This document shows, one piece after another, positions 19,535 to 25,813 of a stretch of 25,813 bases of DNA (the first letter of the stretch is position 1; every line of letters begins with the position of its first letter). Source of the DNA: a virus. The notes below the pieces were generated by a model. It saw nothing but the letters and a program-made list of their open reading frames with translations, was not told where the DNA came from and did not search any database. Both the position numbers and the translations under genes were made by a program. The stretch is from positions 1 through 25,813 of the IMG/VR virus record IMGVR_UViG_3300028393_000304. The stretch is one strand, 5' to 3'.

Positions 19535-19908
19535 TGTGGACAATAGATGGATAACGGGTGGACACTGTATAAATGAAAGTTTGACCCACGTGGAATGTCA
19601 ATAAATACGCGGTTTGCAGAGAAGTGTGGACAATGTGGACAATCATTTTCTAGCAACTAAAATTCAAGATTTTTATATAAGGGTTAATACCTATACAGTG
19701 TGTCACGCCAAGTTGACGCCTCGTCCGCCACCGATTTTAAATCGACGTCCACATTGTCCACATTGTCCACAAATGTCCACGCCAACATGTCCACGCAAAA
19801 AACAAAAAAGGAAATGTGGACAAGTTGGACAATGTAAAAACTTATTGTCCACATTGTCCACAAAGTTATGGCCATGCGACTTGAAACAGACTGTCCACAT
19901 TGTCCACA
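19535..19908. other. iteron array, candidate replication origin
   Basis: Fifteen copies of a 9-bp unit. As TGTGGACAA or one/two-base variants: 19535, 19557, 19625, 19634, 19815, 19824. As TTGTCCACA or close variants: 19745, 19754, 19763, 19773, 19787, 19845, 19854, 19891, 19900. Many abut exactly, giving pairs and one triplet. TTGTCCACA differs from the E. coli DnaA box TTATCCACA at one base. An AT-rich stretch without copies (about 19643-19695) could be the unwinding region. No gene fits here: frames that run through it only translate the repeats. Origin role is inferred; a regulatory or packaging role is possible. Confidence 0.7.
19815..19862. repeat. 48-bp imperfect inverted repeat inside the iteron array
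   Basis: Two abutting TGTGGACAA-type units (19815-19832) face two TTGTCCACA units (19845-19862) across 12 bases. They can pair over 18 bp with two mismatches, in DNA as a cruciform or in RNA as a hairpin. Confidence 0.65.
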
Positions 19909-20100
19909 TGACCCACAGGGTAAACCCTAATAAGCATTCAGGCCGAGGGGAGGGGGTAGGGCCGACGGCAAAGGGCCAACAAAAACGAATGGGTCACGAA
20001 CAATTTTTTTTCTTACAGCAATTTGCTAACTGCCTTTAGTTTTTAATTTTTTATTTTTTGTTGTAAACTCACAGCCACGTGCAAACTGCATGGAGAACAC
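19909..20100. other. non-coding stretch between iterons and terS
   Basis: 192 bases without a supported gene. It holds the right bracket element GGGTAAACCCTAA (19918-19930), a G-rich patch (19947-19975) and several T-rich runs (19 T in two blocks near 20003-20060). GGAG precedes the terS start. I find no convincing sigma70 promoter; TAAACT at 20064-20069 has no good -35 partner. Late transcription of the packaging genes may begin here with a phage-modified or non-standard promoter. Confidence 0.5.
19947..19975 (+). other. G-rich patch with four G runs, possible G-quadruplex
   Basis: G runs of 4, 5, 3 and 3 at 19947-19950, 19952-19956, 19959-19961 and 19973-19975, with loops of 1, 2 and 11 bases. 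It could form an intramolecular G-quadruplex. Only the base pattern is seen. Confidence 0.35.
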
Positions 20101-20547
20101 ATGTTCCATTCGATTCCATTTACGCCGCGCAAGGTTGAAGCAACAGAGTCGCGCTTGAAAGCGGTATATGACGCCGCAAGGCTAGGCCTCAAAGGCGACG
20201 CGCTTGCGTTGGCCGCAGGCATGTTGCCTACCGAGTACCGGCAACTTACGCAACTTGACCCCGTGGTCGAGATCGCCGCGCAAAAAGGCAAAGCTGATGG
20301 CGAGATTGAGCTTTCTAAAGTGATGCACCAAGCCGCGCTAAACGGCGACTCCAAAGCGGCGTTAGAAATCCTCAAACATCAACACGGCTGGGTAGCCAAG
20401 CAGGCTATCTCTGTCGAAGTCGATCAGCGCATTTCAATCACTGGCGCGCTGGCCGAAGCGCAAAAGCGCATACTGGATGTAATCGACGTAACAGACGCCC
20501 AAGTAATAGAGACACCAATAGATGCAATCGACCATATACAGCGCTGA
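20101..20547 (+). CDS. terS: terminase small subunit
   Basis: 148 residues with GGAG five bases before the ATG. The N-terminal half (about residues 15-60, LKAVYDAARLGLKGDALALA then GMLPTEYRQL) looks like the DNA-binding helix-turn-helix of small terminases. A central helical part follows (GKADGEIELSKVMHQAALNG, then DSKAALEILKHQHGW), which is common in this family. It would recognise the packaging site and feed DNA to the large subunit. It overlaps the terL start by 26 bases in another frame. Identity rests on sequence look plus position directly ahead of terL. Confidence 0.82.
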   Translation: MFHSIPFTPRKVEATESRLKAVYDAARLGLKGDALALAAGMLPTEYRQLTQLDPVVEIAAQKGKADGEIELSKVMHQAALNGDSKAALEILKHQHGWVAKQAISVEVDQRISITGALAEAQKRILDVIDVTDAQVIETPIDAIDHIQR

Positions 20548-22048
20548 AGACGAACAAGAGTTGATGGCCAGATTGTGGGCGCCAGCGATCAAGGACAACC
20601 CATTGGCGTTTGTGATGTTTGCGTTTCCTTGGGGTCAGCCCGGCACGCCGCTAGAGCATTTCAAAGGCCCACGCAAATGGCAGCGCGAGGTCTTGCAAAG
20701 CGTCGGCGACCACATTAAGCAGAACCAAGGCAAAGTAGACTTTGACACCCTGCGACATGCCGTCAGTTCAGGCCGTGGTATTGGCAAGTCGGCGTTGGTT
20801 AGCTGGATTACGATCTGGATGTTGACCACGCGGATTGGCTCAACGACCATTATCTCGGCTAACAGTGAATCACAGTTGCGAAGTGTCACATGGGCCGAGA
20901 TAACCAAGTGGATAGCAATGTCGCTCAACAGCCACTGGTTTGAAGTCTCGGCCACCAGGCTGATGCCTGCCAAGTGGTTGACTGAGCTGGTCGAGCGCGA
21001 CTTGAAAAAAGGCACACGCTACTGGGGCGTCGAGGGGCGGCTATGGTCAGCGGAAAATCCTGATGCGTACGCTGGCGTACACAACTACGATGGTGTGTTG
21101 GTAGTGTTTGACGAAGCGTCAGGTATTGACGACAGCATCTGGGCGGTGACATCTGGTTTCTTTACTGAGAACACGCCTAACCGATTCTGGATGGCGTTTA
21201 GTAACCCACGGCGTAACACTGGGTACTTTTACGAAGCGTTTAATTCAAAGCGCGAGTTCTGGACTACAAAAGTAGTAGACGCCCGAACGGTCGAGGGAAC
21301 GGACAAACAGGTCTACCAGCAGATCATCGACGAGTACGGCGCTGACTCATCACAGGCGCACGTTGAGGTGTACGGTCAGTTCCCATCCGAGGGCGACGAT
21401 CAGTTTATATCAGCTAATTTAGTTGACGACGCAATGAAGCGGCCTAAGTATAAGGACGAGACGGCACCAATCATCATTGGCGTAGACCCTGCGCGGTTTG
21501 GCGCGGATGCAACAGTTATTGCCGTGCGGCAAGGGCGCGACATTATTTCAATTCAGCGCCATCGGGGCGACGACACTATGACTGTCGTTGGCCATGTGAT
21601 CGAAGCGATTGAAGAATACAAACCCGCGCTGGTTGTAATCGACGAAGGCGGATTGGGTGCAGGCATTGTGGATCGCTTGAAAGAGCAGCGCTACAAAGTC
21701 AAGGGCATCAACTTTGGCAACAAGTCGGTCAACCCTATTATGTACGGCAACAAAAGAGCCGAAATGTGGGGCAAGATGAAAGATTGGCTCAAGACGGCAT
21801 CAATACCGCTTGACAGATTTCTTAAAACTGATCTAATTTCACCTATGATGAAACCCGACTCTAAGGGTACAATATTTTTAGAGTCGAAAAAAGACATGAA
21901 AGCACGGGGCTTGGCATCACCTGACGCGGCTGACGCGATCTGCGTGACATTTGCATTTCCCGTGGCCCACCGTGAGGCGCGTGAATCCACGCAGCGCCGC
22001 ACGTACAGTGACCGAAGCGTGGTGACAACCTCATGGATGGGTTCGTAA
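20522..22048 (+). CDS. terL: terminase large subunit (ATPase and nuclease)
   Basis: 508 residues. The ATPase domain has Walker A SGRGIGKS (G84-S90) and Walker B GVLVVFDEASG (D197, E198). The RNase H-like nuclease domain has IIGVDPARFGAD (D322), VVIDEGG (D374, E375) and a C-terminal PDAADAI (D468, D471) as metal ligands. It is the motor that pumps DNA through the portal and cuts the concatemer. The set resembles terminases of P22-portal podophages. It starts 26 bases inside terS, and its TAA shares a base with the next ATG (TAATG). Confidence 0.95.
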   Translation: MQSTIYSAEDEQELMARLWAPAIKDNPLAFVMFAFPWGQPGTPLEHFKGPRKWQREVLQSVGDHIKQNQGKVDFDTLRHAVSSGRGIGKSALVSWITIWMLTTRIGSTTIISANSESQLRSVTWAEITKWIAMSLNSHWFEVSATRLMPAKWLTELVERDLKKGTRYWGVEGRLWSAENPDAYAGVHNYDGVLVVFDEASGIDDSIWAVTSGFFTENTPNRFWMAFSNPRRNTGYFYEAFNSKREFWTTKVVDARTVEGTDKQVYQQIIDEYGADSSQAHVEVYGQFPSEGDDQFISANLVDDAMKRPKYKDETAPIIIGVDPARFGADATVIAVRQGRDIISIQRHRGDDTMTVVGHVIEAIEEYKPALVVIDEGGLGAGIVDRLKEQRYKVKGINFGNKSVNPIMYGNKRAEMWGKMKDWLKTASIPLDRFLKTDLISPMMKPDSKGTIFLESKKDMKARGLASPDAADAICVTFAFPVAHREARESTQRRTYSDRSVVTTSWMGS

Positions 22049-22308
22049 TGGCTACAAAAAAGAATGTCTCTTTGTCAGTAGGACGCGGCGAGAAGTTGCC
22101 AGTGTCTAAAGGCGCTGGATTGACAGCCAAAGGACGTGAGAAGTACAACCGTGAGACTGGCTCGCACCTCAAAGCGCCAGCACCTAGCCCTAAGACCAAA
22201 GCAGATCAGGGTCGCAAAGATTCATTTTGTGCAAGAATGGGCGCCGTAGCCGCCAACGCCAAAGATGGCGAACGCGCTAAAGCAGCTCTTAAACGATGGA
22301 AATGTTAA
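22048..22308 (+). CDS. Lys/Arg-rich small protein of the packaging cluster
   Basis: 86 residues from ATG 22048, chosen for its TAATG overlap with terL; an ATG five codons upstream is also open. Strongly basic: KKNVSLSVGRGEKLPVSKGA, then GREKYNRETGSHLKAP, and a conserved-looking C-terminus KDSFCARMGAVAANAKDGER followed by KAALKRWKC. This C-terminal pattern is seen in many phage proteins near terminase and portal genes (to my recollection DUF6321). Its role is unknown; a basic DNA-contacting or capsid-internal protein is possible. Confidence 0.8.
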   Translation: MATKKNVSLSVGRGEKLPVSKGAGLTAKGREKYNRETGSHLKAPAPSPKTKADQGRKDSFCARMGAVAANAKDGERAKAALKRWKC

Positions 22309-22310
22309 TC

Positions 22311-22463
22311 ATGGCAACTAAACCCGGCTTGTATGCCAATATTCATGCAAAACAGGCTCGTATAAAAGCCGGTTCTGGCGAAAAAATGAACAAAGTTGGT
22401 AGCAAAAACGCACCTACTGCCAAAGACTTTAAAGATTCAGCTAAAACTGCAAAGAAAAAATAA
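22311..22463 (+). CDS. 50-residue Lys-rich conserved phage protein
   Basis: A short gene two bases after the previous stop. [20 protein letters not shown], then [20 protein letters not shown] and a Lys-rich end. The '[21 protein letters not shown]' pattern is very common in tailed phages close to terminase, portal and capsid genes, with no known function. It is basic, probably disordered or helical. Second of three consecutive Lys-rich genes that all end in KKK-type tails. Confidence 0.8.
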   Translation: MATKPGLYANIHAKQARIKAGSGEKMNKVGSKNAPTAKDFKDSAKTAKKK

Positions 22464-22465
22464 TC

Positions 22466-22609
22466 ATGCCACTCGTTAAATCTAAATCACCCCAAGCATT
22501 TCGCAAAAACGTGGCCGCTGAGGTAAAATCCGGCAAACCCGTCAAGCAAGCAGTAGCAATTGCGTATTCAGTAAAGCGCGAAGCTGCTAAACCTGCAAAG
22601 AAAAAATAA
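22466..22609 (+). CDS. 47-residue Lys-rich conserved phage protein (DUF6496-like)
   Basis: A short gene starting two bases after the previous stop and overlapping the portal ATG by one base (TAATG). [20 protein letters not shown], then [20 protein letters not shown] and a Lys tail. The '[17 protein letters not shown]' element is characteristic of a small phage family I associate with DUF6496. Function unknown. It shares its last residues (PAKKK/TAKKK) with the preceding gene product. Confidence 0.8.
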   Translation: MPLVKSKSPQAFRKNVAAEVKSGKPVKQAVAIAYSVKREAAKPAKKK

Positions 22610-24798
22610 TGGCTGATCCAACCGGAATGGTCGCAGTAGCCAATGTGGCTGCTGGCGGCAAACCACCTAAGTCTGACTCAGACATTTTGACCACGGCTCG
22701 CTCGCGGTTGGACATGGCCGTCGCTTCTTTGGCTGAAAGCCGTGAAGATGAGATGGACGATTTGCGGTTTTATGCCGGTTCACCTGACAATCACTGGCAA
22801 TGGCCTGCTGACGTACTGGCCACCCGTGGCGCGGTGCAAGGCCAGACCATTAATGCACGCCCAACGCTGACAATCAACAAACTGCCGCAACACGTTCGTC
22901 AAGTGACGAATGACATGCGTCAGAACCGCCCAGGCGCCAAAGTTATTCCAGTGGATGACAACGCTGACGTGGAAGTGGCCGACATTTTCAACGGCATGAT
23001 TCGCCACATTGAGTACATCTCTGACGCTGACGTGGCATACGACACGGCCTGCGAGAATCAGGTGGCTTATGGCGAAGGTTACATCACGCTATACACCGAA
23101 TATTGCGAAGAAAATACGTTCGATCAAGACATTAAGATTGGCCGTATTCGCAACTCTTTCTCGGTCTACATGGATCCATTGATCCAAGACCCAACGGGTG
23201 CAGATGCAACGTATTGCTTTATCACAGAAGACCTGACAAAAGCAGAATACGAGCGCCAGTACCCTGACGCAGCTCCTATTTCTACGCTCCAGTCCCTTGG
23301 TGTAGGCGATCAGTCGATCAGCAACTGGCTAAACGAAGACACAGTGCGTATCGCTGGCTACTACTACATTGAGTACGACAAGACAATGCTGAATTTGTAC
23401 CCAGGCAATCAGACCGCTTTTGAAGGCACGCCTGAAGACAAGATGTTGAAAGACATGTTTGGCAAACCAGTCAACAAACGTGTGGCCGAGCGCCCACGGG
23501 TCAAGTATTGCAAGATTAATGGCTACGAAATTCTTGAATCAAAAGAATGGGCAGGCAAATGGATTCCCGTGATCCGCGTTGTTGGTAACGAATTTGAAGT
23601 CGATGGCCGGTTGTACGTGTCTGGCTTGGTGCGAAACGCCAAAGATGCCCAGCGCATGTACAACTATTGGGTTTCACAAGAAGCCGAGATGCTGGCCTTG
23701 GCGCCAAAAGCGCCATTTATTGGATACGGTGGCCAATTTGAGGGCTACGAAGATAAATGGAAAACAGCCAACACAAATAATTGGCCGTATCTTGAGGTCA
23801 ATCCTGACGTTACAGACGGCCAAGGCGCAGTTCTGCCACTACCCCAACGGGCACAGCCTCCAATGGCTTCCAGCGGTCTGTTGCAAGCCAAGGCTGGCGC
23901 TTCTGAGGACATTAAGTCCACGACTGGCCAATATAACGCCAGTTTGGGCATGGGAAGCAACGAACGCTCTGGTAAAGCCATCTTGGCTCGCCAGCGTGAG
24001 GGTGATGTAGGTACTTTTCACTATGGTGACAATTTGACTCGTGCCGTACGTCATGTGGCTCGTCAGTTGGTGGACTTAATCCCCAAGATTTACGACACGC
24101 AACGTATTGCTCGCATTATTGGTGAAGATGGTGAAACTAAGATGGTCAAGATCAACCCTGACCAGCCACAACCCGTCAACAAGATTGTCAATGAGCAAGG
24201 TATTGTGATTGAGAAGATCTACAACCCAGGCGTTGGCAAATACGATGTGGTGGCCACAACTGGCCCAGGCTACGCAACCAAGCGCCAAGAAGCGCTGGAA
24301 GCTATGGCTCAGTTATTACAGGGTAATCCCCAACTGTGGTCTGTGGCCGGTGACTTGTTCGTCAAAAACATGGATTGGCCAGGCGCCCAAGAAATGTCCA
24401 AGCGTTTTGCCAAGACGATTGACCCCAAATTCTTGGCGGATGGCAACGAAGACCCCGCATTGCAGGCTGCACAGCAACAAATTCAAGCTATGGGCCAAGA
24501 GATGGAGCAAATGCACCAGATGATTACCAATGTCGGCAAATCTATTGAGATGCAAGACATGGAACGCAAAGACTTTGAAGCTCAAGTTAAGGCTTATGAC
24601 GCTGAAACTAAGCGTTTATCTGCTGTTCAGGCTTCTATGTCGCCAGAGCAGATTCAAGATATTGTCATGGGCACGGTGCATGGCATGATTACATCTGGCG
24701 ATCTAGTAGGCGAGATGCCTGGCCGTGAACCTAACGAAATGATGCCTGAAAGTGCTGAATATGCACAGCCTGACCAACAAATGGGGATGCCACAATGA
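22609..24798 (+). CDS. portal protein, P22 type
   Basis: 729 residues, the usual size for P22-like portals (P22 gp1 is 725). Typical stretches are SLAESREDEMDDLRFYAGSP, RPTLTINKLPQHVRQVTNDM (then RQNRPGAKVIP), CENQVAYGEGYITLYTEY, and an NERSGKAILARQREGDVGTF segment. The C-terminal part (about 600-690) is a Gln/Met-rich helix that probably forms the barrel. The dodecameric portal sits at one capsid vertex, docking TerL during packaging and the tail afterwards. It is joined to the upstream Lys-rich gene by TAATG and to the next gene by ATGA. Confidence 0.95.
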   Translation: MADPTGMVAVANVAAGGKPPKSDSDILTTARSRLDMAVASLAESREDEMDDLRFYAGSPDNHWQWPADVLATRGAVQGQTINARPTLTINKLPQHVRQVTNDMRQNRPGAKVIPVDDNADVEVADIFNGMIRHIEYISDADVAYDTACENQVAYGEGYITLYTEYCEENTFDQDIKIGRIRNSFSVYMDPLIQDPTGADATYCFITEDLTKAEYERQYPDAAPISTLQSLGVGDQSISNWLNEDTVRIAGYYYIEYDKTMLNLYPGNQTAFEGTPEDKMLKDMFGKPVNKRVAERPRVKYCKINGYEILESKEWAGKWIPVIRVVGNEFEVDGRLYVSGLVRNAKDAQRMYNYWVSQEAEMLALAPKAPFIGYGGQFEGYEDKWKTANTNNWPYLEVNPDVTDGQGAVLPLPQRAQPPMASSGLLQAKAGASEDIKSTTGQYNASLGMGSNERSGKAILARQREGDVGTFHYGDNLTRAVRHVARQLVDLIPKIYDTQRIARIIGEDGETKMVKINPDQPQPVNKIVNEQGIVIEKIYNPGVGKYDVVATTGPGYATKRQEALEAMAQLLQGNPQLWSVAGDLFVKNMDWPGAQEMSKRFAKTIDPKFLADGNEDPALQAAQQQIQAMGQEMEQMHQMITNVGKSIEMQDMERKDFEAQVKAYDAETKRLSAVQASMSPEQIQDIVMGTVHGMITSGDLVGEMPGREPNEMMPESAEYAQPDQQMGMPQ

Positions 24799-25157
24799 AA
24801 GCCGCAGAATTTATAGGAATTTTGTTCCTAGCCCGTGATGTAACGCACAGTGTTCACTTGAACACCCGCAGTTACAGCAAGCATGTGGCTTTAAACATCT
24901 TTTATGACCGCATTATTGGCGCGGCTGACGACTTTGCTGAAGCCTACCAAGGCCGTCATGGTTTGATTGGCCCAATTACTTTGCATTCAGCCAAGAAAAC
25001 ATCCAATATCATTGAATTTTTGCAGGATTCTCTTGCCGAAATTGAAGCCGCAAGATACGATGTATGTGATAAAACCGATACATCACTGCAACAATTGATA
25101 GATAATATCGTTGAAATCTATCTTCGCACGTTGTACAAATTGAAATTCTTGGCGTAA
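24795..25157 (+). CDS. helical conserved phage protein (DUF5856-like)
   Basis: 120 residues starting in an ATGA overlap with the portal gene. It is all helical, with the pattern AAEFIGILFLARDVTHSVHL then NTRSYSKHVAL, and FAEAYQGRHGLIGPITL. I recognise this as a small phage family (DUF5856, as I recall). The spaced His, Glu and Asp residues in the helices resemble ferritin-like four-helix bundles, but a metal site is unproven. Position right after the portal suggests a virion or assembly role; a DNA-protection role is also possible. Confidence 0.8.
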   Translation: MKAAEFIGILFLARDVTHSVHLNTRSYSKHVALNIFYDRIIGAADDFAEAYQGRHGLIGPITLHSAKKTSNIIEFLQDSLAEIEAARYDVCDKTDTSLQQLIDNIVEIYLRTLYKLKFLA

Positions 25158-25166
25158 GGAAACATG

Positions 25167-25475
25167 ATGGAACTACTTAACCCGATGAGCAAAGCGGATT
25201 TCCCCGCTTACACCGCAACTGCTGGGGCAAGTGCAGGCAACACAACCGCATGGGGCGCTGGCCCACAAGGCGTTTTGGTTTGGTGCGATGTGCCTTGTTA
25301 CGTTGAAGTTGGTGTGGGCGCGGTTGCCACTAGCGCCAGCACACCAATCCCTGCTTACACGCCAATTCCTTTTGTTCTGACACTCAGCACAAGCGGCGCA
25401 CCTTGGCGCGTCAGTGTTTTGCGAATTGGCAGCAGTGACGGTACTGCGTACTGCAAACCAATTAATAAACAATGA
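25167..25475 (+). CDS. small beta-rich virion-like protein
   Basis: 102 residues from ATG 25167, which has AAGGA six bases upstream; the ATG one codon earlier (25164) would have only three bases of spacing. No signal peptide. Rich in Thr, Ala, Gly, Val and Pro (FPAYTATAGASAGNTTAWGA, then PIPAYTPIPFVLTLSTSGAP), suggesting a beta sandwich. It has three Cys. Located between the portal-linked gene and the tailspike region, it is probably a minor head or neck protein. It resembles the protein encoded at 6-341 in size and composition. ATGA overlap with the next gene. Confidence 0.7.
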   Translation: MELLNPMSKADFPAYTATAGASAGNTTAWGAGPQGVLVWCDVPCYVEVGVGAVATSASTPIPAYTPIPFVLTLSTSGAPWRVSVLRIGSSDGTAYCKPINKQ

Positions 25476-25636
25476 GCTTTGGTGTCGCCCTTCGCAATGC
25501 AGTAGGTCTTGGCCTAGGAGGCATTGTGTCTCTGTTTTCAGGCACGCTTGATACGGGTGCTTCGGTAGGCAATTTGTTGTGCGAAAATGGTGACAACCTC
25601 GTCCAAGAGGACGGTGGACAAATTCTTTTGGAGTGA
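25472..25636 (+). CDS. 54-residue hypothetical protein before the tailspike
   Basis: A short gene starting in an ATGA overlap with the preceding gene. MSFGVALRNAVGLGLGGIVS followed by LFSGTLDTGASVGNLL, and an acidic end, GDNLVQEDGGQILLE. The C-terminal 'LLxEnGdnLvqEdGgqIlLE' pattern is common in small structural proteins of phages and occurs as a repeat in larger virion proteins. The Gly/Val/Leu-rich N-terminus may be a hydrophobic segment. Probably a minor structural protein; exact role unknown. Confidence 0.7.
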   Translation: MSFGVALRNAVGLGLGGIVSLFSGTLDTGASVGNLLCENGDNLVQEDGGQILLE

Positions 25637-25641
25637 CCTAA

Positions 25642-25813
25642 ATGGCCGTCAATCTTTCCCCCGTGGGCGGCGTTGCGGCCCAGTTTTTTACAAATACTGG
25701 CGCAGTCCTGACTGGCGGTAAGTTGTATACATACCTTGCTGGCACTACTACTCCTGCAACAACATATACCACTAGCGCGGGAACTGTTGCTCGCGCTAAC
25801 CCTATTGTGTTAG
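25642..25813 (+). CDS. tailspike / tail-fibre protein, N-terminal part only
   Basis: 57 complete codons, open at the window end. The sequence MAVNLSPVGGVAAQFFTNTG, then LTGGKLYTYLAGTTTPATTY, is the well-known N-terminal head-binding segment of podovirus tailspikes and tail fibres. It docks the receptor-binding protein to the phage particle. The receptor-binding and possible enzyme parts lie outside the window. It starts five bases after the preceding stop. Missing 3' end is due to the window edge, not a mutation. Confidence 0.85.
   Translation, partial: MAVNLSPVGGVAAQFFTNTGAVLTGGKLYTYLAGTTTPATTYTTSAGTVARANPIVL

Noticed and set aside
19745-19908. A CRISPR array in the repeat region
   Set aside because: Units are 9 bp, abut one another and occur in both orientations; there are no equal-length spacers and no cas genes. 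The Cas4-like nuclease belongs to the replication module.
19614-20039. A 141-codon rightward open frame, and leftward frames, across the iteron array
   Set aside because: The translations are mostly Cys/Pro/His or Trp/Thr/Met repeats created by the 9-bp units; there is no ribosome site and no family resemblance.
20040-20069. A sigma70 promoter directly before terS
   Set aside because: TAAACT is a weak -10 and the T-rich sequence 17 bases upstream is a poor -35; not strong enough to call.
25614-25622. A further iteron-like GGTGGACAA near the tailspike
   Set aside because: A single isolated match inside a coding sequence, without neighbours; expected by chance.
1-25813. tRNA genes, insertion sequences or integrase/attachment sites
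   Set aside because: I looked for tRNA-like cloverleaf ends, transposase or recombinase motifs and long terminal repeats, and saw none that I could support.

Overview
The window is part of a tailed bacteriophage genome. The best fit is a short-tailed (podovirus-like) phage of a Gram-negative host. Evidence for this is a P22-type portal, a run of three proteins whose sizes and order match the P22 ejection proteins, a two-part terminase, a GTA-type three-helix holin with an M15 endolysin, and the start of a tailspike/tail-fibre gene. No integrase or recognisable CI-type repressor is visible, so a virulent lifestyle is the simpler reading, but the genome is incomplete here. An environmental betaproteobacterial host would fit the general look of the genes; this is inference only.

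Layout. (1) 1-8115, rightward late genes: a small beta-rich protein, a virion cupin, three ejection proteins, a lysis cassette (two small membrane or secreted proteins, a coiled-coil protein, 3TM holin, M15 endolysin), an HExxH protein, a metallophosphoesterase with an N-terminal helix-turn-helix, and a 47-aa membrane protein. (2) 8122-11189, leftward: VRR-NUC nuclease, SNF2 helicase, then a tightly overlapping train of eight small genes, several under 60 codons. (3) 11190-11274: a divergent control region with two opposed sigma70-like promoters sharing an inverted repeat. (4) 11275-17573, rightward replication module: a RecB/Cas4-like nuclease with four cysteines placed for an Fe-S cluster, a presumed ssDNA-binding protein, family A DNA polymerase, and a PrimPol-D5 helicase fusion. 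(5) 17572-17597: a terminator between converging operons. (6) 17615-19422, leftward: nine small genes, mostly joined by ATGA overlaps, driven by a strong promoter at 19479-19506. (7) 19423-20100: non-coding, with 15 copies of a 9-bp unit close to the DnaA box (TTGTCCACA / TGTGGACAA), the best origin candidate. (8) 20101-25813, rightward packaging and virion genes: terS, terL, three Lys-rich small proteins, portal, a helical conserved protein, two small virion-like proteins and a tailspike cut by the window end. Scaffold and major capsid genes are not in the window.

How it works together. VRR-NUC, SNF2, the RecB-like nuclease, the presumed SSB, PolA and PrimPol-helicase form a familiar phage replication/recombination set, here split around one divergent promoter, so both halves could be switched on together. 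The small leftward genes in both clusters look like early accessory (host-takeover or anti-defence) genes. The iteron array between the second cluster and the packaging genes is the most interesting non-coding element. Other points of note are a predicted leaderless start for the nuclease, a nested RNA fold in front of polA, and a recurring gene-junction sequence (ACAG[C/A]ATGA) in the second cluster.
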